Shown here one piece after another: positions 1 through 11,488 of a DNA stretch of 64,000 bases. A program made the translations under genes and the position numbers. Every line of letters starts with the position of its first letter. Positions within the stretch are counted from its first letter, which is position 1. Source of the DNA: Dendrolimus kikuchii. Its lineage: Eukaryota; Arthropoda; Insecta; Lepidoptera; Lasiocampidae. The notes beneath the pieces are model-generated. The model saw only the letters and a program-made list of their open reading frames with translations. It was not told the DNA's origin and made no database searches. The DNA is taken from positions 9,491,690 to 9,555,689 of the forward strand of contig CM034403.1 in assembly GCA_019925095.2 (NCBI GenBank), read 5' to 3'.

Positions 1-186
1 TAGAAAGCCGGATACATCGGTTTTGTGGCTATACTGTGTTAGTGATATGCGTACACTAATTGTCGTTAGAAGATCATCTCTGCTATACTATCATTGGAAT
101 AGTAGAACCTAGATGTGGTATAATAAAAAAGTTCGTGTTAAAAGTATGAAGTGTACTCTTTGCGATAATGTTTTCTCTAATGGTAT

Positions 187-424
187 GGCTTCATCTGTGA
201 CAATGTTAAAGATTTAGACTGTGGCCGAATGCGCATTATTTAAAGCGTTAAAAAATAACGCCGTTAACGTTTAACAACATTGGTATATATACCAATGTTG
301 TATACATACGATATCTGTCAATATTTGACGTCATTAACAATGTCGCATTATAAATAAGGCATTAAGCCCATTACCATATAAGCGTCAAACGGTTTATATC
401 TGTAACATTCTTGCAGATGAAGCC
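187..424. repeat. MITE with terminal inverted repeats, family M1
   Basis: The ends are inverted copies: the left starts GGCTTCATCTGTGACAATG and the reverse complement of the right starts GGCTTCATCTGCAAGAATG. The middle holds a perfect 28-bp palindrome at 274-301. Internal sequence (a GCGTTAAAAAATAACG block and a later ATCTGTCAAT block) is shared with the element at 8066-8297, so these are copies of one non-autonomous DNA element. No coding capacity and no clear target duplication. Confidence 0.55.
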
Positions 425-717
425 CCATCATAAGCTTTACGAGATAGGTATTCAAAGTGTCGTTGACTTAATATTTCATGTACATGCAATTGTCATTTAA
501 ATCACATTAAACATTTATAAATGAAAGTCGTGGTAGCTTAATGGTTAATTGCATTTAAATCTTAACAAAAACTAACTACATATAAGTCAATATTTATATC
601 TCTTTCCTTTCACCTTCTCCCAATTATGTATTTATTTATGTGCGTATTGAAATAATTTCCAGATTTCCAGGTGATCTAAAGTAAAAAATCCAAGAGCTAT
701 TGACGAGTAATTGTTTG

Positions 718-1006
718 ATCTGGTGCCAACGCTTTTTTTTTACAATTGCACCCCGTGCTGTCCACGGAATATTCACACCTATATCCTTGAGCCACGCTCA
801 ACTATGCAACGGTTCTCTAGACTCTATAATAATTAAGTGCAACAATGATGTGGAGAGAACTTCCCATCCCGATTTTACTTCTGGATTATAACATGATGTT
901 TAGCAACGAGGTCGGCAACGTGTTAGTGACACCCATGATGCAAACGTCCATAGACGACGGTGACCATTTTCCAACAGGTGGACCTGCTTGCTTCAAGCAA
1001 AAACAA
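718..1006 (+). mobile_element. Degenerate LINE 3' end (RT C-terminus plus 3' UTR)
   Basis: This is a heavily mutated copy of the LINE 3' end seen better at 15650-16330 and 58150-58533. Recognisable pieces in order are the codons for the Ser-Thr-rich stretch before the RT C-terminus, an ATGATGTGGAGAGAACTTCC block (W-R-E-L-P), the GCAAACGTCCATAG end of the reading frame, and the 3' UTR motif resembling CTTTCCATCAGGTGG. Several frameshifts and stops make it non-functional. It stops about 110 bp before the tRNA gene. Confidence 0.7.
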
Positions 1007-1119
1007 TGTAACGCTGTGTGAAAAAGTAAGGTAAAAGTAGTAAGGTTATAAAGCCTCATAAAATCATGCTTATGAAGACATGAGTAATCCATATGCTTGA
1101 TTTCGAACCTTAGCAACAA

Positions 1120-1192
1120 GTTTCCGTAGTGTAGCGGTTATCACGTGTGCTTCACACGCACAAGGTCCCCGGTTCGATCCCGGGCGGAAACA
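1120..1192 (+). tRNA. tRNA-Val (anticodon CAC)
   Basis: Nuclear tRNA gene reading valine GTG codons. All parts are visible: a seven-pair acceptor stem (GTTTCCG with CGGAAAC), a D arm with box A around 1127-1137, a five-pair anticodon stem (TGTGC with GCACA) and the loop TTCACAC at 1151-1157, giving anticodon CAC at 1153-1155. The T arm CCGGTTCGATCCCGG contains a perfect box B. The discriminator base is A at 1192. There is no intron, CCA is not encoded, and a T run follows. Every stem is intact, so it looks functional rather than SINE-derived. It is the only intact host gene I can support in the window. Confidence 0.96.
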
Positions 1193-1196
1193 GTTC

Positions 1197-1201
1197 TTTT
1201 T
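1197..1201 (+). terminator. RNA polymerase III T-run terminator
   Basis: TTTTT begins four bases after the discriminator base of tRNA-Val, the usual position and length for a Pol III stop signal. Confidence 0.8.
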
Positions 1202-1764
1202 AATTTTATTTCTGCACATTAATTTCTTGTGGTTGCAAGTTAATAAGCCACATATATTTTACACATATTGTAGTTATGTAAATTTTTGACACAGGAGTCT
1301 ATGTTGTATGTCAATTACATGTACATATTATGAGTATAGTGTATATTGTCCTGGAGAAGGTAATAAAATCCAACTAATTTATTTATGTAAGTTTAAAACC
1401 GTAGTCTGCTGTAATTTGTACCGAAATCAACACCTAAACTCCATCTAGACAAGCTTCCACTTCGACGACTATTTGGCCCACACATTCCGTTGATAAATCT
1501 AGAGGCAGATTCGCTTAGAGGTAATAAATTTCACAAGATTACCGACGGCATCATTAATAAGCGTGGTGGGTAAAAATGAGGGGAGCCGATCGATCAACGT
1601 GGGTGTTTAATTTGTGCATGGAGTCATTTATCTTATCGTATAAAGCTTTCATACACCAATTTATAAAATATACCGTAATATATTTGATTCCCCGGTATTT
1701 GCGATTTACAACTAGGTTTTAATTTAATTTTGCAATTTAACTGTTACGTTTTAGGCACTTTACA
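1202..1764. other. Unassigned AT-rich spacer with one short repeat
   Basis: No gene. Bases 1589-1640 match 3567-3618 in the same orientation, with a shared core CAACGTGGGTGTTT, so they are probably remnants of one dispersed element. I see nothing else in the stretch. Confidence 0.5.
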
Positions 1765-1985
1765 TGAGCTCATTGCTTTCGTTTTCTATTTATAATTTTA
1801 GCCTTCAGTACTTAAAAATTTATATATTTGTATTTAATTTTATAAAAACAGTGAAAATATTACACAGCACAAGCGAAGTTCACCTTAAGCAGTTACAGTA
1901 ACATTGAAATATTAAACCTTAGTTATAAACCTAATATTGTACTTGAACTTATGTAAAAAACTGGGTGATCCTTAAAAAATAAAAT
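1765..1985 (+). repeat. Dispersed repeat, inverted copy at 22940-23130
   Basis: Shares ordered blocks with the reverse complement of 22940-23130: GAGCTCATTGCTTTCGTTTT, TTATATATTTGTATTTAATT, AAATATTAAACCTTAGTTAT and a final GTGATCCTTAAA. About 200 bp, no open frame, no terminal repeats that I can define. Element class not recognised. Confidence 0.6.
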
Positions 1986-3185
1986 TAATAAATATCCACG
2001 TCTAGAATACTGTGAGCAATAGTAAAAATCAGAATTAAAATCTATCAAAATGTTGTTAAATGTAAGTGTTATATACATATTTTTATGTTAAGAAATTTAG
2101 TAAATTAACAGCCAGTATATTGTTATCACCAAACCAGTATCTGTAATGCTTGAGGATTAAACTCTGACGTAGCAACCACATTGCGGGAAAAGATAGAAAA
2201 AGTTGAATTCAGTGGATGGAACGGTTTAAAAGAGATTCTGATATTATAAACAACGTGCACAACTTGTAAACAACTTGGTTCATCTAATTTTGTAAGTACA
2301 TAAGCTGGGTATTTATATATTCGTATTATATATCTTTGGACTAGCTTTTTCAGATCGGTATCAAAATATTACTCAGTATTGATAAAAAGGTGATAATTCT
2401 GTATACATAATAATATTACGTTAGCTTACGTATAGCGCTATAAAATGTTCCAGAGTGTAGAATTGCCTTTAGTTTGTGGATGTACAGTTACGGTAATGAT
2501 ACGGGGTAATGCAAGGGTACGTCTCTAGTAGACAGGCTTCATAATGGATAATATAGGTTCGAGTTTATGCATATAATCGGTTTGATTAGTAAGTATGGAT
2601 ATATTACTTATCATTACTGGAGTACGCACAACTTAAACCAGAAATATTGAGACAAAATTAAGAATTTAGTTTATTTTTTATATTAATTATAAGTATAAAT
2701 AGCTGTTATATGATGTGGCAAGAAATTAAACTTGAATTAAGAGGTTAATTGATATTGTTCTACATAAAAATATAAATCATGAAATATTTTTTGCCTTTTA
2801 TTTATTATTCTGTAAAACATGCTTCTTCCCTTACGCGAATACTTTAACTTTACAAATCCAGATAATGGTACTTCCGTGCGTTATTTGTTTACCTATTTAT
2901 ATATATGTATGTTTATGTATGCATTTCGGCAAAGAGATTCTTTAAAGACCTTTCTAAGCAACTTTGACACTACCCGTATTCAGAAGACTGGCTCGTATTT
3001 CGCCCAGCGACTTTACAATTATCATATAGCGTGGCAATGCACCCTGCCTTCTTAAGGCACTTTCTGCTAGCAGTGATCTGCTACATAATCTATAAGTTTT
3101 GACTTGATGTACTTAGGCTATGTTTATATTAAGGTATTTTATACTTGTTAGGGAGTTTATACAATTTTTAGCTAGACGTCCTTCT
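1986..3185. other. AT-rich stretch with no recognised feature
   Basis: Roughly 1.2 kb of AT-rich sequence. The short open frame at 2819-3055 has no family motif and no splice context. Nothing recognised. Confidence 0.5.
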
Positions 3186-3350
3186 GGGGAGTTTCTTACA
3201 GCTTCATCTCTTTAGACAGCAATAACACGTTGCGAGGCGATGTACATAAAATATGAAGTATGTAAATTTAAATTTTATCTTACCATATACATGATTTTCA
3301 AAAAAAATGTTCTCAAGTGGAACTTGGTTTGAATGAAAACTTTAAATATG
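3186..3350 (+). mobile_element. LINE 3' tail, family L3
   Basis: Matches the reverse complements of 44105-44290 and 61355-61497. Shared landmarks in order are GGAGTTTCTT, CAGCAATAACACGTTGCGA, GATGTACATAAA and TTCTCAAGTGGAACTT followed by a TTTGAA-rich end. The constant 3' end with variable 5' ends is typical of a non-LTR retrotransposon tail. Non-coding here. Confidence 0.6.
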
Positions 3351-3394
3351 AATATAGTTTAGTTTTAATTATTAAATAAGGCTTATTTATGATT

Positions 3395-3459
3395 GTATAG
3401 ACTTTTATACAGTCTTTAACAGTCTTATGATTTGTATAGACTTTTATACAGTCTTTAAC
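3395..3459 (+). repeat. Two-copy tandem repeat, 39-bp period
   Basis: A 26-bp stretch at 3395-3420 (starting GTATAGACTTTTATACAGTC) is repeated exactly at 3434-3459. Each unit also contains the small inverted repeat GTATAGACTTTTATAC. A perfect duplication in otherwise decayed DNA suggests a recent event. Confidence 0.85.
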
Positions 3460-3566
3460 GGTTTTTAACTGTTATTTATATATGCATACACCTAAAATTT
3501 GTTTTTTTTTTATATATTATGATAAGATGATACTTTTATATTGATAGAATGTAAAAATAAGTAATC

Positions 3567-3618
3567 AATCTATCAACGTGGGTGTTTGATTTGTGCAAGC
3601 GATCATTTATCATATCGA
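3567..3618 (+). repeat. Second copy of the 1589-1640 repeat
   Basis: About 50 bp aligned to 1589-1640 around CAACGTGGGTGTTT with scattered differences. Same orientation, two kilobases apart. Element unknown. Confidence 0.5.
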
Positions 3619-3751
3619 TTACTGAATCCAACCTATCCATAAAATAATGATGCTTAGTAATGAGCCACGTCTCTACCAGATAACTTTTAATAATGGATCT
3701 TTAACAGCCTGAATTGGAAGAATATTAAATATATTTTTGAATGTTTAATAT

Positions 3752-4295
3752 TCTTACGAGTGCGAGGCTCGAATTAAAAATGCAGTTGGAATTATTATAG
3801 AGTTTATTAGAACTATACAAACATGTATAACACAGGTACAAATATAACCGAATATAACAAATCCAAACGTAATGTAGAAGGTGGTAATTCAATAAAACGA
3901 GCAAAGTCCGTCACTAATAGAATACCGAGTGTAGTACACACGTCTCGCTTCGATCGTGGTTCTCGCTCGACTGCCTCTCCCTCCCTCATGCCATCGCTTA
4001 ATCGGCACAAATGCAATATGCCCCGCTCGGTAACGTGGACCGAATTTCCTAGAATCAACTTGTACTTTAAAATCCGTAACACCTGGCTAATGATTACAGC
4101 CGCAGGTGGCTGTAAACGATTACAATACAACAATAGGCCGTATGCTAATAAATAAGTAAATAAAAGAAAACGATCAAAAAGAATTACAATAGTTTCAATG
4201 TTATTGGTTATTAGTTCAAATTCCGACGGGTAATAAATGTGCTTTTACAGATATGCAGGTGTGAATTTGTTTTTGTCGGCGCCTAGGTTATAACA
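3752..4295 (-). mobile_element. Solo LTR, family S (copy 1)
   Basis: On the minus strand this aligns along its length with the LTRs at 15071-15521 and 28014-28507. It starts TGTTATAACC and ends in a decayed CGTAAGA, where CGTAACA is expected. It has an AATAAA poly(A) signal (TTTATT at 3803-3808 on the plus strand) and the shared GAGGCAGTCGAGCG block. It is flanked by ATAT at 3748-3751 and 4296-4299, a four-base target duplication. There is no internal gag-pol, so it is a solo LTR left by recombination between the two LTRs. Open frames on both strands here are by-products. LTR retrotransposon, gypsy-like by the duplication length; class inferred. Confidence 0.85.
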
Positions 4296-4299
4296 ATAT

Positions 4300-5589
4300 C
4301 TTTGTAGTCTCTGCACAATATTATTTAAGTGACTCTATAAAGTAGGTCTAATCAAATAGAGACATGAGTGGATGAAGGAGGTATGTGGCAATTCTAAGAA
4401 GTTTCTTTGTCGAATGAAAGTGTTAATGTCCCTACAAACGATATCAGATCTTAAAACATCACCATATAATATTGATTATGGAATCATGAAGGAATTATTG
4501 TATTGTTATTCAATTGATTCTTCTTGAAACCAAGATTAGGCGATAGATATTGTTAATTATTTATTATAAAAAAACTAGATCTATTCAACTAAAAACAGAG
4601 CTTATCTTTAAAATCATCTGCTTTCAACCATGATATTTTATATTAGACCGTATACTTATTAATTGCCGTAATACTTATCTCGAAGCATTTGCGAAAATAA
4701 TTTATGTTAATGAATTCTATTTATTATAAAATTATTAATGCCGCTCAAAACTCGATAACTTGTAATATTGATGAATGTTGCTTTTAACGTATTAAAACTT
4801 GTTGCTCTTTATGACAAGTGAAGTGCTTATTGAGATTATAAACGAAGTTGCTATAATGACCATATCTTGTGCACTTGTTTATTTAGTAAGTCGCTTTCTT
4901 TTCTTGTTTTAATTTGAAATTGATTAAATCGTCAGCTTTTCGAATATATGTATATATTAATGTACCACAATTATTGTAAATAATATGTGAAGCAAAAACT
5001 ATGTACCCATTTTTACGAAAATTGCGCGGACGGAGGTGTATGAAATTTCGAAAATTTATAGTTTATATAGAGAAGGAGTGCAGAATGCTAATACTTTTTA
5101 AAAATTATGCATAAAAATACATTAAAATAATAAAAAAAACATTACCCACACTTGACACACACACACACACCCACATATATATACTCCTTTGTTGATTATT
5201 AAAGTCAAATTAACAGTGTAGCCTTGGCGAAATCTGTGATTATAGAAATATAGTATTTGACAACAGAACATTATTAATGTTCAAACTTATAATTTAATTT
5301 AATTATGGTCGTCGCCACCACTAGTTATTATAAATAAGTGGCCATGTGTGAATCGGACTCATGCATGGACACGATATAGATATAAAAATCTTAGTAGGTG
5401 GTTCTGACGCTCGCCGGCAACTAAGCGGGGCGCTGGTACTAAAATCCACGAGCGTATGTCTAAACGCTTTCTACCACTTTGTTTTTGATTACAAAACATG
5501 ACTATACGTCTATGACTATGTATGTATTTTAAACACTCGAGATTTCTAGATGTATGTATATTTAATTTTGAATCTCTAACCTAAGTAGT
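4300..5589. other. AT-rich stretch with a short AC microsatellite
   Basis: No gene recognised. Contains an (AC) run at about 5155-5170 and a modest GC-richer patch at 5400-5460 with no motif I can name. Confidence 0.5.
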
Positions 5590-6296
5590 TTTTTTATAGC
5601 TGCAGTACAGCAGACAGGCATACGGCCCACCTGATGGAAAGCGGTTACCGCCCCTATGGGTATTTTCAACACTAGATATGTCACAAACGCGCTGTCTCCT
5701 CCAATAAAATTTATGACACCCTTTTTAAAAAAACCCATATTGTAGCGCTGTAGCAAAACCACGGTTAGGAGCTCATTTCAAATCTCCATGGTGCGCAAAA
5801 TAAACGTTCTAGAGAACCGTTACGTACAAGAGGGAAGCGGCTCAAGGAAGTAGGGATGAACGTCCAGCCGACGATGTGCGGTGAGGTGGTAAAAAGAAGA
5901 CGAAGTACCATTTTGAACAGGTATTCGCAACACTCTCCACAGTCGGTAGAATACGCAGAAAGACGCGTAGTCTCTCCGAAGGCCAAGCGTATCTAAACCG
6001 TCTGTGAGTATGGAATCGTCTACAATGCTCAACGTTGAAAACTGTCCTGGAGATTTAGCTGGTAGGCCCCGGCCCACGAGTGTAAGCAGTACTCCATAGG
6101 CGGCCTTACCTGGTATTTGTAAGGCACAAGACGTTGCCGCGGAGTGAAGTACTTCTTGAACCAGTTTTGCACTCTCAGCTTCTTGGAGGCAAGTTTTGCC
6201 TTGCCTTCAAGGTGGCCCCTGAACTGTACATCGTTTGCAATGTCGACACCAAGGATCCCAATACTCTTAGAGGTGGTAAGGGATGTTCTTTGGAAT
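5590..6296 (-). mobile_element. LINE 3' fragment, RT C-terminus and 3' UTR (pseudogene)
   Basis: Reading leftwards on the minus strand, it encodes broken pieces of a non-LTR RT C-terminal region: the segment after the palm (Q-R-L motif region around 6150), an LRRD-type block near 5965, the F-F-K-K-G-V-I motif near 5720, then the 3' UTR with the reverse complement of CGGCCCACCTGATGGAAAGC at 5620-5642. Several frameshifts and stops interrupt it. Same family as 15650-16330. It abuts an unrelated LINE tail at 6297, so one element probably inserted beside or into the other. Confidence 0.8.
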
Positions 6297-6436
6297 TAAA
6301 TATAGATAGATAGATAGATAACACTTTATTGTACACCATTACAGAAAACAAAAAATCTTATAGCCTAAAAATATTCTAAATGTGCACAATGGGCGGTCTT
6401 ATCGCTAAGAAGCGATCTCTTCCAGACAACCCGTTG
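6297..6436 (-). mobile_element. LINE 3' tail with conserved stem-loop, family L2
   Basis: On the minus strand: GGTTGTCTGGAAGAGATCGC, a stem-loop (ATCGCT, loop TCTT, AGCGAT; 6401-6416), CGCCCATTGTGCAC, then GGTGTACAATAAAGTGTTAT and a (TATC)n end, seen as the TAGATAGA run at about 6300-6320. The family recurs at 11321, 48271 and 62858. A short simple-repeat 3' end plus a stem-loop is typical of non-LTR elements whose RT recognises the RNA tail. Only the tail is present. Confidence 0.7.
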
Positions 6437-7379
6437 AGTACCCGTGAAGTATATGTACGAATGGGGTTTTTGTTTTTTCTGGGATATTCAGCTGTCCAGA
6501 CAGATGTTAGAAGATGTTGTTGTACTTTAGATTTAACGGATATCATCTGTGTTTCTCTGTGATGTCTCTGAATTTTAAAGGTTGTTAATATACCAACCGT
6601 ATTAACAATGAACTATTACTGAAAGGAAATTAGTCCTGGAAAGATAGGTATTCTCCTAATTATTTCGCAATAATAATGAAGTAATATTTTAACCAATAGG
6701 TATATTAATTATTACTATTGTTTACATTTATTAAAATATTTTCAAGTTAATTTTACAAGTCGTCCGAGGGGACCTCGAACTAACATGTCTACGAAAACTA
6801 CCGCTTTCCTACTACTATTTTTAATAATACATTGTATTTAAAGACATTTCGACATAGAATCAGTTCTGGTTTGTAGTCGATAATCGGATTGCTTATTATT
6901 TTTTAGAGTGGCAATGTATATCTGTCAGTTGTCAATGTCACTTTGACACAACTCCGTGCGCTAGTGTGCACTATAATTAATATTATGTCATAAAGAACAG
7001 ACAGCACTATTAGTTTTTGAAAAGATAATCCTTAAATATCTTAGCCGCGCATTAGGTTTCCGGTGGGGTGTCGTTATAAATTGGATAATTAAATCACTAT
7101 ACACACTTGCATTACCTATTGTATTTTGGCATTTGGTTAAATATTAAATATTGTAGGAACATCGTGATATTATTCTCCTCACCCGAATATCTTATGCCCC
7201 TACATATTCACGAAGTAATGGAGCCTCCTGATCACAATATGCATACAGACCATAGCTGATAGCCGACATATTTATATTACGGTTTGTAAATATTAGCAAA
7301 CACTAGACTAGTTTTAAGTTATCGACTGCGATGATAAAATGGGTACTAAATTTAAATATAGAATATTATAGTTGACCGG
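6437..7379. other. Spacer with no recognised feature
   Basis: AT-rich, no repeat partner found elsewhere in the window, no usable open frame. Confidence 0.5.
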
Positions 7380-7520
7380 TCGCATAGTGCACGCAAGGGG
7401 CGCGCGCGGGCCGAGGCGCGTGCGCTCGCGCCGCTCCAATTTCGCAAGCCGGTGCACTCGTGGACGTTCCTTTATTGCGGTATATAATACTATTGGGGTT
7501 TGGTGTTGCCAATAATCAGA
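7380..7520 (+). promoter_or_regulatory. CpG-rich patch with TATA box, candidate promoter or enhancer
   Basis: Bases 7390-7440 are a dense run of CG dinucleotides (GGGGCGCGCGCGGGCCGAGG and on) in an otherwise AT-rich region. A TATATAATA box follows at 7481-7489 and an initiator-like TCAGA at 7516-7520. The 35-37 base spacing is slightly longer than the usual 30 or so. No repeat partner is seen in the window and no convincing coding start follows, so if it is a promoter the transcript could be non-coding or have a distant first coding exon. This is inference from composition and motifs only. Confidence 0.25.
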
Positions 7521-8065
7521 CGGTCTATAACGAATATCGATTTTATTAACCTAGTATATCTACATCCTCAACGTTTTATTAAGATAAGAAAATATAAGAT
7601 TTTTCCATAATTTTTGAGACAACGTGTTAAAGGTAGGTAGCATAAATGGTTTTAGGAAGCTATTTTGTTTCAACCCCACAAAATACCCACGTCCAACAGT
7701 CCTTCTGCTCGACGGAAGAAAACACAAGTTAGGGATGACTAAGATATGTGTATATGCTGAGAGATTAATAAAATTCAGTGTACATAATCGCGTGGGATAC
7801 TCTTAAGTTTTTTAGATTATAATAATGTTATTGTAACTTTTTTATGTCAATATTACAAAAAAAATCTTCAATCCGGTAGACAGTCAAAATATTTTCAACA
7901 ACAGATTATTTTAATATAGGATATTTTCAATTTTTTAAAGTTTATAATGAAATATGAATAAACATTAAACGATTGTCACTTCTATAGATATCTTTACTGC
8001 ATATAGACTGACTTACTACGACTACTGCTGATACTTGACTGATTTTATTTTAAACTTTTACCGTA
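7521..8065. other. Spacer with no recognised feature
   Basis: AT-rich. The 60-codon open frame at 7624-7806 does not start with ATG and has no family signature. Nothing supported. Confidence 0.45.
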
Positions 8066-8297
8066 GGGCTCCTGCTACACCTGGGATAATATAAGTGTTA
8101 GTGATTGTGGTCAAATGAGACTTACTTATTGCGTTAAAAAATAACGTCGTCAATGATAAGCTATATAAGTGTATAAACTTGATTTATCTGTCAATGTTTA
8201 TCGTTTTTAATAAAATCGTATCTTCAATAACGCATTAAACCCTTTGATACGACTACGTGACACAATAACTAACATTATCTCAGACGTAGCAGGGACA
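8066..8297. repeat. MITE with terminal inverted repeats, family M1
   Basis: The left end contains CCTGCTACACCTGGGATAAT and GTTAGTGATTGTG; the reverse complement of the right end reads CCCTGCTACGTCTGAGATAA and GTTAGTTATTGTG. Internal sequence matches the element at 187-424, and the left end matches 22754-22800. About 232 bp, non-coding, so a non-autonomous DNA transposon copy. Confidence 0.65.
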
Positions 8298-8869
8298 TGC
8301 CAATAGATGTACTTTAAATCTGAGAAAGACTTTTTAATACACTCATTACATATGTAAATATATTATAGAAAATTAATTCATACACTTTTCTCTATATTTA
8401 TTCTTGTAATTTAATGATTTGTTTTTGACCTTAAAATTTACTTCTTATTGTTATTAATATATAAGTGATATTACTTTTTGGAATTACTTTACATTTAAAA
8501 TTTAATTTTACTTATGGCAACACATTCACGAATTGTGAGCCGGCCACCGACCGTCGGTGACAGCGTTATCTGTTATCAGTATTAGGAATTAAGGATAGAC
8601 TTATTCGAGCACTGCCCGCATCCATAGTGCGGTTGGCCTTGATCACTTTTCGAACGTTAGATTTATGGTTTGATAATGCTGCGGTTAATTTCGTGACTAT
8701 TCCAATTTGAATTATAGGTTACCTATTACGTTTGCGTGTCTAGGACATGCTGCTGGTCGAATTAGATCATTTACGAGCAAAGTAATCCTATCATTACAAT
8801 GTTTGTTACTATAAAAAACAGAACGGAATGTGTTTAAATTACGCAAGTGTACACACAAAGAGATTGTCA
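8298..8869. other. Spacer with a GC-richer unique patch
   Basis: 8535-8660 is GC-richer than its surroundings and includes a small hairpin (ACCGA, CCG, TCGGT). No repeat match in the window, no open frame. Possible conserved non-coding sequence, unproven. Confidence 0.35.
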
Positions 8870-9155
8870 TTTTTTTTTATTGCATGAGTTCAGCAGAGAG
8901 GCAGACGGCCCACCTGATTGAAAGCGGTTACCATCGCCCATGGACATTAGTAACACCAAAGGTGCTACAAATGCGCTGCCGCTCTCTAAAGTGAGACTGG
9001 ATCCTAGCCACTAATGCTAGAACATGACTCAAGGTTGTTATGGCGGCATACTCTAGACCAGGGGTGATAGCCATACAGACGGCCAAATACCCTACCACCT
9101 GGCTGTGAGTTGTTATGTCACCTCTTACAACAGTTTCTCCGTTCCTGCGCAGAGA
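8870..9155 (-). mobile_element. U element, copy 1 (non-autonomous, LINE-tailed)
   Basis: One of six copies of a roughly 310-bp unit. On the minus strand it runs from the GCAGGAACGGAG head (9140-9152) through TGACTCACAGCCAGGTGG-like and CTGGTCTAGAGTATGCCGCC blocks to the CTTTCCATCAGGTGG tail and a poly(A) run (the T run at 8871-8879). It lacks about 30 bp after the head that other copies have, so it carries a small internal deletion. Confidence 0.8.
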
Positions 9156-11320
9156 AGTGCGAGTCAGTCGAGTATTATGTGTTTTTATTATTTGACTAAA
9201 GAACCCTGTTTATTGTTCTTGCTGATATCTGCACACCACCGTCATGCACTTTCGATTCCTTTCACATAATCCAAAACCCGGGATGTCCGGAAGAGATCGC
9301 TCTAAATTATTATGGCAATCTTTACACGAAATTACTGTAAATTATTTAATGTATGTATATGTGGTGAACAATGTTTGTATCTGTCTACCTATTTATCTAA
9401 GAAAATGAAACTGGTAAATATAGTACAAATGGCAGCTAAGGTAAATTAGAAATGGGTAATTCATACGTAGAGGGCTAGAGTTGAAACGGAGTTAATGATT
9501 TTTATTCTTGCTCTCGGACTACAAAAGAGGTTGTGGAAGGCCTGTAAATTAAATGTAGCGGTAATCTCATGTTAGTGACGTTGGAGCTCTGGATATGAAC
9601 TGCAAAAAACCTGAAAAAGTAGTGTATATTCGAAAGAAATTTAACATGTGTAAAACAATATTAATTTATATGAAACCGTAAAGAGGCTTATTTTTAAACC
9701 AAACTAAACTATATTTTAAGACTATTTGAAATTTTCTTAAATTTTACTATTTTATGTATTTGGAAATCTTTATGCAGTCTCTGACAGAGATACCAAATTA
9801 ACTTATTACAGCATCTATTAAAATTTTCATTTTCTGTGTTAATTAGATGATATCAATATTAGCTTGGTCTATAAATATGACACTGTTACGCCAGCGAAAG
9901 GAAGGGTAGCCATCTATTTCATTAGACAAACTAATACATCTTATCACTATGAATGTGTGCCGTATATTAGGGCTACCTGTTCCTAAGGCAGTGATAAGTT
10001 AGTATGCATTAGTTTATAACTTTTCATTTATTTTATTATCACCATGTCTTCATATCACAATTCGACTAAAACTTATAGTAAAGGGCTAAAAACATTATAG
10101 TACATAATATAATTTTTCAAAACCTGTATCATCATACCTTTACAAGTATGTCACCTATATATATATATATATATATATATTATCCTGATATATATCTATA
10201 AGTATTACGTCTATACCTAATGATATAAAAAGTACACGTATGTCAGTCATTTTTCTAGAAGACACAGTCTTCCAGTATTGTCTGTATACGAAATATGGTA
10301 GAGATATGTTTTCTATTGGATCTTATCTCAGACTATTAATAGAAAGACGATCTCTCGGACTCTCAAAGTGAAGCCGGCTAAAGGATACTGATTGTGAAAA
10401 AGGGTACCGATCGCACCGCAGTGCGTTTCAAGAACTCAATATTAAATAATCGAATTTGGAATCGAAAGGTCAAATATTTTCCAGTGGATAGATTACTATT
10501 AACCACGCGTACGCAAACCTCGTATATACATATGTATATCGCACAAATTTACGAACACAAGTTTTTTAAAAATGCTTCACCTCATCTGGCGCTTTTGTTC
10601 ATATAGGCTCCGTACGTCCATACTTTTATTTAATCAGAGAAAATAATGTAGTGAATTCCGAGAAATAATATTTAAGAGCGGTCTGTATTTGGGATAAAAA
10701 AAATCTATAGCATGTTGGGGGCATTGTTGAGTTATGTATTGGTATCCTTTTTGTTAGGATTCCGAAAACAAATCTGTTTAGTTTGTCACAATTTTTTACT
10801 TATGACCGGTCCAGTTTATTACTGTTTATATTATTTGCCCTGCATCAACCCTGCAATGTATCGGTGCATAATAGCTTATTGCGACAAGGGTTAGTGGCCT
10901 GGGTGTGGCCGAGGCAACGGAGGCCTGATAGCGGCGGGCCATGTCGACTGCCACAACCGAATGGCTATTGAAGTACATAACTTGGGTATACGTTGTATAA
11001 CGTTGTATCAATTATGTAGTAACGGAGGTCTGTTTTGATTCTCTGTTCACCATAGTCGCTAATAAATTACACTAGCCCACAAAAAGAAACTGGTCTGTAC
11101 TTTTGACTAGACCTTTCCATTATTATGTATGTCGATGCGCTGAATTCGGTCTTTTGGTCTATACACCTTCAAATACACCTTCATGTTATATTAAATTCGA
11201 ATGTTTTTGGATATCAAAGTGCAGGCGTTAAAATAACATGTTGTCATCTAACTTTTAAAATATCATGACAAACATAATTTTAAATACTATTCAAACAATA
11301 ATTATATTTATTTGATTTAG
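9156..11320. other. AT-rich spacer with microsatellite and small inverted repeat
   Basis: About 2.2 kb with no gene. A (TA)n microsatellite lies at 10156-10182. A short fragment of the L2 tail (GGAAGAGATCGCT) is at 9289-9301. Bases about 9930-10018 carry an imperfect inverted repeat (ACTAATACATCTTATCACT against its complement), possibly a decayed MITE. A GC-richer patch at 10895-10945 has no named motif. Short open frames here show no family resemblance. Confidence 0.45.
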
Positions 11321-11458
11321 GTTGCCTGGAAGAGATCGCTTTGAGCGATAAGGCCGCCTATTGTATTGCATTGTAAGGCCTAGAAAATATTGTAAATATG
11401 GTCTGTTTTTGTAATTGTACATTTTGGTGTGCAGTAGTGTTATCTCTCTCTTTCTCTA
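11321..11458 (+). mobile_element. LINE 3' tail with conserved stem-loop, family L2
   Basis: Begins GGTTGCCTGGAAGAGATCGC, forms the stem-loop ATCGCT-TTG-AGCGAT at 11335-11349, then GGCCGCCTATTGTA, and ends near TGTGCAGTAGTGTTATCTCTC with a pyrimidine-rich simple repeat. Same family as 6297, 48271 and 62858. Only the 3' tail is present. Confidence 0.65.
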
Positions 11459-11488
11459 ATTAATATGCTATTTTCCTCCTTCTTATAC

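Noticed and set aside
3813..4155. Overlapping open frames over 100 codons on both strands
   Set aside because: They lie wholly inside the solo LTR at 3752-4295, which has no coding function.
7624..7806. 60-codon frame after the CpG-rich patch
   Set aside because: Does not begin with ATG, no motif and no splice context.
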